NCBI RefSeq assembly: GCF_000696095.1
Contig: NZ_BAYX01000009.1
Coordinates: 124,001 to 188,000, forward strand
DNA: 64,000 nt
Direction of reading: 5' to 3'
From: Rhizobium rhizogenes NBRC 13257
GTDB lineage: Bacteria > Pseudomonadota > Alphaproteobacteria > Rhizobiales > Rhizobiaceae
Shown here: piece after piece, positions 18,022 through 26,551 of the stretch
Numbering within the stretch: position 1 is the first letter of the stretch
Layout of the letters: each line of letters opens with the position of its first letter
Made by a program: the position numbers and the translations under genes
The notes under the pieces: model-generated
The model's database searches: none
What the model was told of the DNA's origin: nothing
What the model saw: only the letters and a program-made list of their open reading frames with translations

Positions 18022-18831
18022 CTAGCGCTTCGGACCCAAACGGCTGTGCATATCCTGCATGATCGAAGCCGCGGCAACCCTGACCAGAGGCGCCCATTCC
18101 TCCAACTTTTCGGGCGTGACGCGATAAGCAGGCCCGGTCACCGAGACGCCGGCCAGCATATTGCCGTCGTCCGAGCGAATCGGCGCGGCGACGCAGCATA
18201 TGCCGCTCTCGTGTTCCTCGCGGTCAAAAGCGTAGCCGCGCACCCTGATGGCGGCGATATCCGCAAGAAGATCCGCCACGCCGCGATGGGTATGCTCGGT
18301 ATAGGCGTGAAACTGAAGACCGGCGTGACTGGCCTCGATGGTGGCATCGTCCAGCACGGAAAGCGCCGCCTTGCCGACGCCGGTGCAATAGGCCGGCGAG
18401 GCGTTGCCGATCTGCGAATACATTCGCACGGATTGCCGTCCCTCGACCTTGTCGAGATAGATAACCTCGATGCCGCGCAGGACACCGAGATGTACGGTCT
18501 CGCCAGTCCGCTCCTGCAGAAGCCGCAGATGCGGCTCGGCAATGGCGCGGAATTCATTGCGCGCCCAGCTGCGCGAGGCGAGGCTCAAGAGCCGGATACC
18601 GGGCAGATAACGCCCATCGCGATCGATCTCCAGCAACCCCTCCTCGACCAGGTGCGACAATTGCCGATGCAGCGTGCCACGCGGCTGGTCGGACAGCGAT
18701 AGAATGTCGGTGAAGCGCATGGGATAATCAGCTAGCGCAACGAGGTCGAGCAGCGCCATAAGCTTGCCGAGCGTACCGGTCTCCCGGACGCGGCGGGCAT
18801 TGCCCATAGTATCGTCCTGCTTCACATTCAC
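18022..18831 (-). CDS. IclR-family transcriptional regulator
   Basis: A 269-residue regulator: winged helix-turn-helix at about residues 18-80 (FTDILSLSDQPRGTLHRQLS), then the IclR effector domain with GETVHLGVLRG, SPAYCTGVGKA and GICCVAAPI. It is divergent from the SDR-dgoK-dgoA-SMP30 operon and is the likely local repressor responding to a sugar acid. The start may be the GTG at 18831 (GAGG upstream) or the ATG at 18807 (AGGA upstream). Confidence 0.9.
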   Translation of the reverse strand: MNVKQDDTMGNARRVRETGTLGKLMALLDLVALADYPMRFTDILSLSDQPRGTLHRQLSHLVEEGLLEIDRDGRYLPGIRLLSLASRSWARNEFRAIAEPHLRLLQERTGETVHLGVLRGIEVIYLDKVEGRQSVRMYSQIGNASPAYCTGVGKAALSVLDDATIEASHAGLQFHAYTEHTHRGVADLLADIAAIRVRGYAFDREEHESGICCVAAPIRSDDGNMLAGVSVTGPAYRVTPEKLEEWAPLVRVAAASIMQDMHSRLGPKR

Positions 18832-18916
18832 GATCGCCTCATTGTGTCAGCGGCGCTCCGTCACGTCCTTGACATGGTCGAAGGGTAATCCGATAATTCC
18901 ACATAGTCAAATCTGG

Positions 18917-18933
18917 TTCCGAATAATGGAACT
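18917..18933. promoter_or_regulatory. candidate IclR operator before the dgo operon
   Basis: GTTCC-GAATAAT-GGAAC is a perfect 5-7-5 inverted repeat, 52 nt upstream of the SDR start and between it and the divergent iclR gene. A related half, TCCGATAATTCCA, lies about 30 nt to the left. IclR-family proteins commonly bind palindromes of this shape; assignment here is inferred from position. Confidence 0.5.
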
Positions 18934-18984
18934 ATCAGCAAAGAAACACCAGAATCTATTACCGATCCAGGGAGGGAGAGGAAT

Positions 18985-19755
18985 TTGACCGAGGCACAGG
19001 CACAATTTCCCGATCTGAAGGATCGCACCGTCCTGATCACCGGCGGTGGCTCCGGCATCGGCGCAGCACTTGTCGAGGCTTTCGCGCAACAGGGCGCCAA
19101 AGTCGCCTTCATCGACATTGCCGAGGAGCCGAGCAAGGCTCTTGCTGCCCGGCTGTCAGCGCAAGCGGCGCATCCCGTCGCCTTCTATCATGCCGACCTG
19201 CGTGATGTCGGCAATATCAAAAGCACGGTTGCCGCCGTCGAATCCGATCTCGGCGCGATCGGCGTCCTCGTCAACAATGCCGCCTGGGACGACCGCCACG
19301 ACTTCGATACGACGACCGAGGAATACTGGGACAACAGCCAGGCGATCAACCTCAAGCAGGTCTTCTTCGTCTCGCAGGCGGCGGCACCCGGCATGCGGGC
19401 TTCCGGCGGCGGGTCGATCATCAATTTCTCGTCGATCGTCATCAAGATGAACCAGCCGCAGCTTTCCTCCTATGCAACGGCCAAGGCAGGTGTCATTGGC
19501 CTCACCAAGAGCCTCGCCGGTCGTCTTGGCCCGGAAAACATTCGCGTCAACGCCATCCTGCCGGGCATGGTCGTCACCGAACGGCAGATGGAACTCTGGC
19601 TCACCGAGGAAGGCATCGCCAAGACAATCGAGCGCCAGTGCCTCAAGCATGTGCTTAAGGCCACCGATCTGGTCGGCCCTACTCTCTTTCTCGCATCCAA
19701 CTGCTCGGGCAGCATCACCGCGCAGTCCATCATTGTCGACGGAGGCATATTCTAA
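18985..19755 (+). CDS. short-chain dehydrogenase of the dgo operon
   Basis: A 256-residue classical SDR: NAD(P) motif TGGGSGIG near residue 20, NNAA near 97, catalytic serine in NFSSIVI, and YATAK with the catalytic Tyr and Lys. It ends GSITAQSIIVDGGIF, typical of the family. Start is a TTG at 18985 behind GGGAGGGAGAGG; no ATG fits. It overlaps dgoK by 1 nt (TAATG). Given its neighbours it is probably a sugar 1-dehydrogenase (galactose-like) or a sugar-acid dehydrogenase; the substrate is inferred from context only. Confidence 0.88.
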   Translation: MTEAQAQFPDLKDRTVLITGGGSGIGAALVEAFAQQGAKVAFIDIAEEPSKALAARLSAQAAHPVAFYHADLRDVGNIKSTVAAVESDLGAIGVLVNNAAWDDRHDFDTTTEEYWDNSQAINLKQVFFVSQAAAPGMRASGGGSIINFSSIVIKMNQPQLSSYATAKAGVIGLTKSLAGRLGPENIRVNAILPGMVVTERQMELWLTEEGIAKTIERQCLKHVLKATDLVGPTLFLASNCSGSITAQSIIVDGGIF

Positions 19756-20687
19756 TGACAAGGCCCGCATATGTAGCGGTAGACTGGGGCACCAGCAGTT
19801 TTCGGCTGTGGCTGATCGGCGAGGACGATAGCGTTCTCGGCGAGCGCCGCAGCGGCGAAGGCATGACATCGGCGGCGCAGACCGGCTTTGCCCGAGTGCT
19901 GCAATCGCATCTGACCGCCCTTTCCGCACCCGACAACCTTCCCGTGATCGTCTGCGGCATGGCCGGCGCGCGCCAGGGCTGGGTGGAAGCCGGCTATATC
20001 GATACGCCGACATCGCTTGCCGCCATCCTCACCGGCGCCGTCTCCGTGCCCGGTCAAGCGCGGGATGTCCGCATTCTGCCGGGCCTTGCGCAGCGCGCCA
20101 AGGATGTGCCGGACGTCATGCGCGGCGAGGAAACGCAATTGCTCGGCGCGATCCCGGCCGATGCCAAGGGCGAGCAGATCGTCTGCATGCCGGGAACGCA
20201 TTCGAAATGGGTGCGCGTGGTCAATCGCCAGGTCATCGGCTTTTCGACCTTCATGACCGGTGAGCTGTTCGACGTCATCACCAAGCACAGCATCCTCTCC
20301 CACGCCGTTGCCGGCGCCGCCGAGCTGCCGGCCGATAGTGCAGCCTTCGAAACCGCGATCAAGGCTGCCTTCAAGAAGCCGTCGCTCGCCACCAACCTGC
20401 TCTTCACCGCCCGTGCCGGCCAGCTTCTGCATGGCCTGACGGCAGCCGGTGCGCAGGCGCTGATTTCCGGCACGCTGATCGGCGCCGAAATCGCCGGTGC
20501 GCTGTCATCCGCCGGCCAAGGGGCAACGATCACCCTTGTCGCCTCCGGACGCCTGCAGGCGCTCTATGAGGATGCCTTCCGCACCCTGTCCCTCACCTAT
20601 ACGACTGTCGACGCCGATGCCGCCGTCCGCCGCGGGCTTTCCGCCGCCGCCAAGGCAATCTGGCCGAACAACGAAAGAACACGCTGA
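19755..20687 (+). CDS. dgoK: 2-dehydro-3-deoxygalactonokinase
   Basis: A 310-residue kinase that makes 2-keto-3-deoxy-6-phosphogalactonate from 2-keto-3-deoxygalactonate and ATP, in the De Ley-Doudoroff galactose/galactonate route. It shows the DGOK-family N-terminus AVDWGTSSFRLWL (ASKHA phosphate loop), VIVCGMAGARQGW, MPGTHSKWV and FMTGELFDV. It is translationally coupled on both sides (TAATG before, TGATG after). No galactonate dehydratase gene (dgoD) is in the operon. Confidence 0.93.
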   Translation: MTRPAYVAVDWGTSSFRLWLIGEDDSVLGERRSGEGMTSAAQTGFARVLQSHLTALSAPDNLPVIVCGMAGARQGWVEAGYIDTPTSLAAILTGAVSVPGQARDVRILPGLAQRAKDVPDVMRGEETQLLGAIPADAKGEQIVCMPGTHSKWVRVVNRQVIGFSTFMTGELFDVITKHSILSHAVAGAAELPADSAAFETAIKAAFKKPSLATNLLFTARAGQLLHGLTAAGAQALISGTLIGAEIAGALSSAGQGATITLVASGRLQALYEDAFRTLSLTYTTVDADAAVRRGLSAAAKAIWPNNERTR

Positions 20688-21322
20688 TGACGACCCGAGT
20701 CCCCTTCCCTTCCATGAAGCGCCCTCTCATTGCCATCCTCCGTGGCATCAAGCCGGAGGAAACCGCTGATATCGTCAGCGCGCTGATCGAGGCCGGCCTG
20801 ACGGCAATCGAGATCCCGTTGAACTCGCCGGAGCCTTTCCGCTCGATCGAGATCGCCGCCAAGCTGGCGCCCGCCGATTGCCTGATCGGCGCCGGCACGG
20901 TGCTGACGGTCGAAGATGTCGATAGGCTGGATGCCGCCGGCGGCAAGCTGCTGGTGACGCCGAATGTCGAACCCGCCGTCATCAGCCGTGGTCGCGACAA
21001 GGGCATGGTCACGATGCCCGGCGTCTTCACCGCCACGGAAGCGCTAGCCGCGGCCCGCGCCGGCGCGACGGGCCTTAAATTTTTCCCGGCAGGCGTGCTC
21101 GGCGCCTCCGGCATCACCGCCATCCGCGCCGTGCTGCCGCCGGAACTCGTGATCGCCGCTGTTGGCGGCGTTTCGGACAAGAATTTCGCCGATTACACCA
21201 AGGCCGGCATCCTCGCATTCGGTCTCGGCACCAGCCTCTACAAGCCGGGAATGACGACGGCAGAGGTTGCCGAACGCGCCAAGGTCACCATTTACGCCTA
21301 TGACGCCGCCATAGGAGCTTGA
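20687..21322 (+). CDS. dgoA: 2-dehydro-3-deoxy-6-phosphogalactonate aldolase
   Basis: A 211-residue class I aldolase of the KDPG/KDPGal family that gives pyruvate and glyceraldehyde 3-phosphate. Visible are the N-terminal PLIAILRGIKPEE (with the catalytic glutamate region following), GAGTVLTVEDV, LLVTPNVEP, and the Schiff-base lysine in GLKFFPAG. The start overlaps the dgoK stop. It works directly on the dgoK product. Confidence 0.93.
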   Translation: MTTRVPFPSMKRPLIAILRGIKPEETADIVSALIEAGLTAIEIPLNSPEPFRSIEIAAKLAPADCLIGAGTVLTVEDVDRLDAAGGKLLVTPNVEPAVISRGRDKGMVTMPGVFTATEALAAARAGATGLKFFPAGVLGASGITAIRAVLPPELVIAAVGGVSDKNFADYTKAGILAFGLGTSLYKPGMTTAEVAERAKVTIYAYDAAIGA

Positions 21323-21326
21323 GCAT

Positions 21327-22214
21327 ATGACCGCGATTCACGATTTCCAGGGCACCATTCTTTCCGACACCGCTTCGGTGCTGGGCGAAGGGCCGACCTA
21401 TGATCCGGATACCGATACGGTCTGGTGGTTCAACATTCTCGGCAAGGAATTGCATGAGCTGCATCTTGCGACCGGTAAGAAGCAGGTGCACGAGCTGCCG
21501 ATGATGGCGAGCGTGCTGGCCCGCATCGATGCCGGGCGGCAGTTGATCGCCACCGAAGAAGGCCTGTTTCTACGCGACGTCGCGACCGGCGAGCTAACCT
21601 TTTATGCCGCCATCGAGGCGGACAAGCCGGAGAACCGCTCCAATGACGGGCGTACGCATATCTCCGGTTCGCTGTGGATCGGCACCATGGGCAAGCGCGC
21701 CGAAATGCAGGCGGGCGCCATCTATCACGTCGCCGGCGGCAAGGTGACGAAGATTTTCGATCAGATCAGCATTCCGAACTCGATCTGCTTTTCTCCCGAC
21801 GGCACCATGGGCTACTTCACCGATACGCGCGTCAGCCAGCTGATGCGGGTAATGGTCGACCCTCTAACCGGGCTTCCGACGGGCGAGCCCATCGTTCTGG
21901 TTGACAGCATGGAGGATCCGGGTGGCATTGACGGCTCGGTCTGCGATGCCGACGGCTATATTTGGAACGCGCGCTGGGGTTCAGGCTTCGTCGATCGCTA
22001 CAGCCCGGACGGCTTGCGTATCGAGCGCTATCGCGTGCCGGCCGCGCAACCCTCCTGCCCTGCCTTTGTCGGAAAGGATGCCGATCGCCTGGCGGTGACG
22101 ACGGCCTGGGAAGGTCTCGATGAAGACGCCCGCTCGACACAACCACAGGCCGGAGCGCTTCTTGAGCTCGGCCCGACAGTCAAAGGCGTTTTCGATCCGC
22201 CCTACAAGATCTGA
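21327..22214 (+). CDS. SMP-30/gluconolactonase-family lactonase
   Basis: A 295-residue six-bladed propeller of the SMP-30/CGR1 group. Metal-site residues are recognisable: Glu in LGEGPTYD, Asn in RSNDGR, Asn in IPNSICFS and Asp in DPGGIDGS. It hydrolyses sugar lactones, so in this operon it would open the lactone made by the dehydrogenase (galactonolactone or a relative). It begins 5 nt after dgoA. Confidence 0.9.
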   Translation: MTAIHDFQGTILSDTASVLGEGPTYDPDTDTVWWFNILGKELHELHLATGKKQVHELPMMASVLARIDAGRQLIATEEGLFLRDVATGELTFYAAIEADKPENRSNDGRTHISGSLWIGTMGKRAEMQAGAIYHVAGGKVTKIFDQISIPNSICFSPDGTMGYFTDTRVSQLMRVMVDPLTGLPTGEPIVLVDSMEDPGGIDGSVCDADGYIWNARWGSGFVDRYSPDGLRIERYRVPAAQPSCPAFVGKDADRLAVTTAWEGLDEDARSTQPQAGALLELGPTVKGVFDPPYKI

Positions 22215-22566
22215 TCGAGTTTGCCGTCTCTCCAGCGGTCGCGATCACCGCGAGGACGGCACGCTGGAAAACACAGGCCAGGGCGCTCGGATAGAGCCGC
22301 CCTGCGCCAGGAGCCGAAGCATCCCCGCCGCAACCGGCCTATCCGATCGCCTTCTTTTAGTTGCACCCATCCTTTCATAACAAATTGATTTTCCATTATA
22401 TTTTTTCCACCTCAGGGCAATGCAGTGCCGTTTTCTGCAACTTTTTCCGGAACCAAACCCCTCCTCGACCAGTTCCTCTACCGAACCGGCACGATGATGG
22501 TCAGCCAAAAAAGTGGCGCCGCCCGAGCCGGGGAGCATGCCCATCTGAATGAAAGGTAGGTTCACG
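22215..22566. other. intergenic region before the PRC-barrel gene
   Basis: About 350 nt without a supportable gene. It contains an AT-rich patch near 22375-22410 and a candidate stress promoter at 22449-22474. No clear terminator hairpin with a T-run was found for the dgo operon. Confidence 0.45.
22449..22474 (+). promoter_or_regulatory. candidate EcfG (RpoE2) general-stress promoter
   Basis: GGAAC (22449-22453), 17 nt, then AGTT (22471-22474). The alphaproteobacterial general stress sigma factor uses GGAAC-N16/17-CGTT, so only the first base of the -10 differs. Predicted start is near 22481, about 85 nt upstream of the PRC-barrel gene. Confidence 0.5.
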
Positions 22567-23187
22567 ATGACCGGCAAACTATTTACCTCCGTCGCTGTTG
22601 GCGCGGTCTTTGCCACAGCATCTGTCCTCTCACCCATGGCCTTCGCCCAGGCACAGCAACCGTCGACCGGCAACAACGCGCCGCTGACGCAGACTGCACC
22701 GGCAACGCCCGACACCACCAAGCCGGCACCCAAGATGCCGCAGAGCGATGCCCAGGCGCCAGCCACGACACCGACAACCACGACGGCGCAGGCCGGTGGC
22801 TATCTGACCGAGCAGTCGGCGGATCAGATCAGCGCCAAGACCTATATCGGCCAGTCGGTCTATAATGGTCAGAATGAAAGCATCGGCAGCATCAACGACT
22901 TGGTCCTGCTGAAGCAGGGCGGTGTTGTCGCTGCAGTCGTCGGCGTCGGCGGTTTCCTTGGCATGGGCCAGAAGAACGTCGCCGTTCCCTTCGACAAGAT
23001 CACGGCTACGCAGAATGTCGAGGACGGCAGCGTCAAGCTGACGACCACCGAAACAGCCGATGCGCTGAAGGCAGCGCCCGAGTTCAAGACGCTTGCCGCG
23101 CAGGCCTCCGAGAAGGCCGCACAGACACGAACCACGACGGTGCCTGGAACCGACAGCACGACGACCTCGTCGACGACCAATAAGTAA
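22567..23187 (+). CDS. secreted PRC-barrel domain protein
   Basis: A 206-residue exported protein: signal peptide (residues 1-30, ending SPMAFAQA), a Thr/Pro/Gln-rich linker to about residue 75, a PRC-barrel domain at about 80-165 (AKTYIGQSVYNGQNESIGSINDLVL, followed by GVGGFLGMGQKNVAVPF), and a Ser/Thr-rich tail. PRC-barrel proteins of this exported type are often induced by stress in rhizobia; function is unknown. The start at 22567 (AGG 6 nt upstream) puts the signal peptide at the N-terminus. Confidence 0.88.
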   Translation: MTGKLFTSVAVGAVFATASVLSPMAFAQAQQPSTGNNAPLTQTAPATPDTTKPAPKMPQSDAQAPATTPTTTTAQAGGYLTEQSADQISAKTYIGQSVYNGQNESIGSINDLVLLKQGGVVAAVVGVGGFLGMGQKNVAVPFDKITATQNVEDGSVKLTTTETADALKAAPEFKTLAAQASEKAAQTRTTTVPGTDSTTTSSTTNK

Positions 23188-23210
23188 CGAAGGTTCTCGC
23201 GCAACAGTGA

Positions 23211-23240
23211 AAAACGGCGGCCCTCATGGGCCGCCGTTTG
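23211..23240. terminator. bidirectional terminator between the PRC-barrel gene and argG
   Basis: A perfect 12-bp stem, AAACGGCGGCCC / GGGCCGCCGTTT with a TCAT loop (23212-23239). It serves two convergent genes; on the minus strand it is followed by TTCACTG, so the T-run is short. Confidence 0.75.
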
Positions 23241-23244
23241 GCCT

Positions 23245-24468
23245 TTAATGTCCCAATCTCTTGTTGCGCGCCGCCAAGGTCTTCAGTCGGAGCCCGTTGA
23301 GCTTGATGAAGCCCTCGGCATCGTGATGATCGTAGCTGCCCGAACCCTCCTCGAACGTTACGAGATCCATCGAATAGAGCGAATTGGAGGAGTTGCGCGC
23401 AATCACGCTGGCCAAGCCCTTATGGAGCTTTACCGTCACCTCCCCGGCAACATGGGTCTGGCTCCGGTCGATCAGCGCCTGCAGCATTTCCCGCTCCGGC
23501 GCATACCAGAAACCGTTGTAGATCAGCTCGGCATAGCGCGGCATGATCTCGTCCTTTAGGTGAGCCGCACCACGGTCGAGTGTGATCGATTCGATCCCAC
23601 GATGCGCGGCAAGCAGGATCGTACCGCCCGGCGTCTCGTATATCCCGCGCGATTTCATGCCGACGAACCGGTTCTCGACCAGATCGATCCGCCCCACCCC
23701 ATGCCTGCCACCCAGTTCGTTGAGCCTGGTCAGCAGCGTCGCCGGTGACAGCTTGACGCCGTTGAGAGAAACCGCGTCACCCTTCTCGAAGCCGATGGTG
23801 ATGATCTCCGGCACGTTGGGCGCGTCCACCGGATCGACCGTGCGCTGATAGATATAGTCCGGCGCGATATCCGCCGGGTCTTCCAGAACCTTGCCCTCGG
23901 ACGAGGTGTGCAGCAAATTCGCGTCAATCGAGAATGGCGCCTCGCCGCGCTTGTCCTTGGGGACTGGAATCTGGTTCCGTTCGGCATAGCCGATGAGCTG
24001 GGTACGGGACTGAATGTCCCACTCGCGCCAAGGTGCGATGACCTTGATGGATGGGTCGAGCGCGTTGACGGTCAATTCGAACCGGACCTGATCGTTGCCT
24101 TTGCCGGTGGCGCCATGGGAGATGGCATCGGCACCCACGTCCTGGGCGATCTTGATGAGATGCTTTGCGATAAGCGGACGGGCGATGGAGGAACCGAGCA
24201 GATACTGGCCTTCATACACGGTATTGGCGCGGAACATCGGGAAGACAAAGTCGCGCACGAATTCTTCACGTACATCCACGATGCGGATGTCCTTGATCCC
24301 GAGCATCTCAGCTTTCGCGCGCGCCGGCTCAAGCTCCTCGCCCTGCCCCAGATCGGCGGTGAAGGTCACCACTTCGCATTTGTAGGTCTCCTGCAGCCAT
24401 TTGAGGATGATCGAGGTGTCCAGGCCGCCCGAATAGGAGAGCACGATCTTCTTGATATCTTTGACCAT
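23245..24468 (-). CDS. argG: argininosuccinate synthase
   Basis: A 407-residue cytosolic ligase: citrulline + aspartate + ATP to argininosuccinate, the second to last step of arginine synthesis. The PP-loop SYSGGLDTS is near residue 11-19. Also present are GHGATGKGNDQVRFE-like ISHGATGKGNDQVRFE and PWREWD. The start at 24468 gives the family length; the frame extends 56 codons upstream without family likeness. It is divergent from an Lrp/AsnC gene. Confidence 0.96.
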   Translation of the reverse strand: MVKDIKKIVLSYSGGLDTSIILKWLQETYKCEVVTFTADLGQGEELEPARAKAEMLGIKDIRIVDVREEFVRDFVFPMFRANTVYEGQYLLGSSIARPLIAKHLIKIAQDVGADAISHGATGKGNDQVRFELTVNALDPSIKVIAPWREWDIQSRTQLIGYAERNQIPVPKDKRGEAPFSIDANLLHTSSEGKVLEDPADIAPDYIYQRTVDPVDAPNVPEIITIGFEKGDAVSLNGVKLSPATLLTRLNELGGRHGVGRIDLVENRFVGMKSRGIYETPGGTILLAAHRGIESITLDRGAAHLKDEIMPRYAELIYNGFWYAPEREMLQALIDRSQTHVAGEVTVKLHKGLASVIARNSSNSLYSMDLVTFEEGSGSYDHHDAEGFIKLNGLRLKTLAARNKRLGH

Positions 24469-24601
24469 GAGTGATTTTCGTTCCCAGTGTTGATACCTTG
24501 GAACGATAGGCCAAAGCTGACGCAATTGGCTTGCGAAGACAGTCGCAAACCTGCATGATGTTGGCATATTATAGCGTCTATGCCGAACATAGGAGCAGAT
24601 G

Positions 24602-25069
24602 ATGCCACCAACACTTGACGCTATCGATCGGCGCATACTTCGCGCGCTTCAGCGCAATGGGCGAATTCCGAATGTGGAACTGGCCAAGGAAGTAGGACTT
24701 TCACCCTCGCCATGCCTGCGCAGGGTACGGCTGCTGGAAGAATCGGGCGTCATCGATCGCTATGTTGCCGTGCTCGATCCGGCAAAAGTCGGTATGGGCC
24801 TTACGGTGTTCGCTCGCGTTTGGTTCAAAACGCAGGACGCCGAGATTACCCATCAGTTTGCGGAGACGGTCAGAAAGTTCCCCGAGGTCGTCGAATGCTA
24901 CCTGACGACCGGTGAATGCGACGCCATCATGCGGATCGTTACCGCCGATCTCCACAGCTATTGGCGTTTTCAGGCTGACCATCTGACACGCATACCCAGC
25001 GTCCAGAGCGTCAAGACCGACGTTCCAATGGAAACAATCAAGCAGGGCCACGAACTGCCATTACCATAG
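24602..25069 (+). CDS. Lrp/AsnC-family transcriptional regulator
   Basis: A 155-residue regulator: N-terminal helix-turn-helix (LDAIDRRILRALQRNGRIPN, then LAKEVGLSPSPCLRRVRLLEE) and a C-terminal RAM/AsnC effector domain (VVECYLTTGECDAIMRIV). The start is ATG at 24602, 6 nt after AGGAG; the ATG just before it (24599) is only 3 nt away. It is divergent from argG across 133 nt, so regulation of argG or of itself is plausible, but the effector amino acid is unknown. Confidence 0.92.
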   Translation: MPPTLDAIDRRILRALQRNGRIPNVELAKEVGLSPSPCLRRVRLLEESGVIDRYVAVLDPAKVGMGLTVFARVWFKTQDAEITHQFAETVRKFPEVVECYLTTGECDAIMRIVTADLHSYWRFQADHLTRIPSVQSVKTDVPMETIKQGHELPLP

Positions 25070-25110
25070 GCTTCAGGACGCGCCGAGGCGCGGCACCGCC
25101 CGGCTTGTGA

Positions 25111-26451
25111 TCAATTTCCGTGGAGATAGCGCAGGGTGGCGGTGCTATCGGCGGGCTTGCCGTAATAGTAGCCCTGCCCCATGGCGCAGCCGAGCGATTT
25201 GAGCTTTGCCGCCTCGGCGTGGTCCTCGATGCCTTCTGCGACGACTTCAAGGTCGAGCCCCTCGCACATGGCAAGGACCGCCTTGACGATGTGTTCGGAG
25301 GCGCGATCCGAATTGATGCGCGAAACGAAGGCGCGGTCGATCTTCACCTTGTCGAAGATGAATTCGCGCAGGCGGCCGAGGCTGGATTGACCGGTGCCGA
25401 AATCGTCCAGCGAAATGCGGACGCCGGCGGCCCTGAGGTCGGCAATGATGCGGTTTGCCGTTTCGGCCGAGCTCATGACGGCTGTCTCGGTGATCTCCAG
25501 CTCCAGGCGATGCGGATCGAGCCCGACGCGGCCGAGAATAGCAAGGATGCTGCTGCTCGTGCCGGGATCCATCAATTGTGCCGAGGACAGATTGAAGGAG
25601 AGGAACAGTTCGCGCGGCCAGGAGAGCGCCGCCTCGGCCGCCTTGCGCAGCAAGGTCTCGGAGAGAGCATCGATGAACCCGCGCTCCTCGGCGAGCGGCA
25701 CGAAGACGGCGGGCGAGACGAAGCCGAGATCGGCGTCGTTCCAGCGCGCCAAGGCCTCGAAACCGAGAACCGCGCTGCTGGCAAGCGAGACGATCGGCTG
25801 GAAATGCACGTCGATGGCGTCGGAAATGATGGCATTGCGCAGCGCCTGTTCGAGCTGCGTCGCGCGCTTCATCTCCTGGGCGATTTCCTTGGAATAGACA
25901 GTGATCTGGCCACGGCCGCGGCGCTTGGAACGATAGAGCGCGGTCTCGGTGTTTTTCAGCAGATCGTCGAATTCCTCGCCGGCGAAGGGATAGATGGCAA
26001 AGCCGAAAGAGGCGGACAGGCGAACGTTGCGATCGCCGAGATCATAGGGCGCCGACAGCACTTCGCGGATCATCTGCCCGAACTTTTCGGCACCGACACG
26101 CTCGAAGACCAGCGGCAGCACGAAGGCGAATTCGTCGCCATCATGGCGCGTCACGGTGGCGCCGTCGGGAATACAGGCCTTGAGGCGGTGGGCGACCTGA
26201 CACAGGATTTCGTCGCCGGCCTCGACGCCGAAGAGATCGTTGATGGGCTTGAAGGAATCGAGGTTGACGATGCCGATGGTGAAGGGCGCGGGATCGCTGG
26301 CACGCTCGACCGAAAGCAGCCGTGCCCGATCGCGCATGCGGTGGCGATTACCCAAACCCGTCAGCGGGTCGGTATAAGCCATCGCCTGCAGCTCGTTCTG
26401 ACTGACTGGCGCGAGCGGTATTTCAGCCGATTTCATGTTCAGTCCCGACAT
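25111..26451 (-). CDS. GGDEF-EAL protein, probable c-di-GMP phosphodiesterase
   Basis: A 446-residue cytosolic protein without membrane segments. The GGDEF domain (about residues 20-185) has NLDSFKPINDLFGVEAGDE, but its signature reads DGDEF (residues 104-108), with the first Gly changed. The EAL domain (about 200-440) has FEALARW, LDDFGTGQSSL, KIDRAFV and VVAEGIE intact. So c-di-GMP cleavage is likely and synthesis is doubtful. Start at 26451 follows GGAG; a TTG at 26493 is less likely. The PAS-receiver gene lies about 100 nt upstream on the same strand. Confidence 0.88.
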   Translation of the reverse strand: MSGLNMKSAEIPLAPVSQNELQAMAYTDPLTGLGNRHRMRDRARLLSVERASDPAPFTIGIVNLDSFKPINDLFGVEAGDEILCQVAHRLKACIPDGATVTRHDGDEFAFVLPLVFERVGAEKFGQMIREVLSAPYDLGDRNVRLSASFGFAIYPFAGEEFDDLLKNTETALYRSKRRGRGQITVYSKEIAQEMKRATQLEQALRNAIISDAIDVHFQPIVSLASSAVLGFEALARWNDADLGFVSPAVFVPLAEERGFIDALSETLLRKAAEAALSWPRELFLSFNLSSAQLMDPGTSSSILAILGRVGLDPHRLELEITETAVMSSAETANRIIADLRAAGVRISLDDFGTGQSSLGRLREFIFDKVKIDRAFVSRINSDRASEHIVKAVLAMCEGLDLEVVAEGIEDHAEAAKLKSLGCAMGQGYYYGKPADSTATLRYLHGN

Positions 26452-26551
26452 TTTCTCCACCCGCCAAAGAGCATGACAACGAAGTCTTAACAAAGGATGG
26501 CAAGACTTCGGTCATTCCATACGGGCGATATCTGTTCATTGGGGCTGGCAG

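Noticed and set aside
25079..25092. CGCGCC-GA-GGCGCG hairpin between the Lrp and GGDEF-EAL genes as a terminator
   Set aside because: Loop too small and no T-run on either strand.
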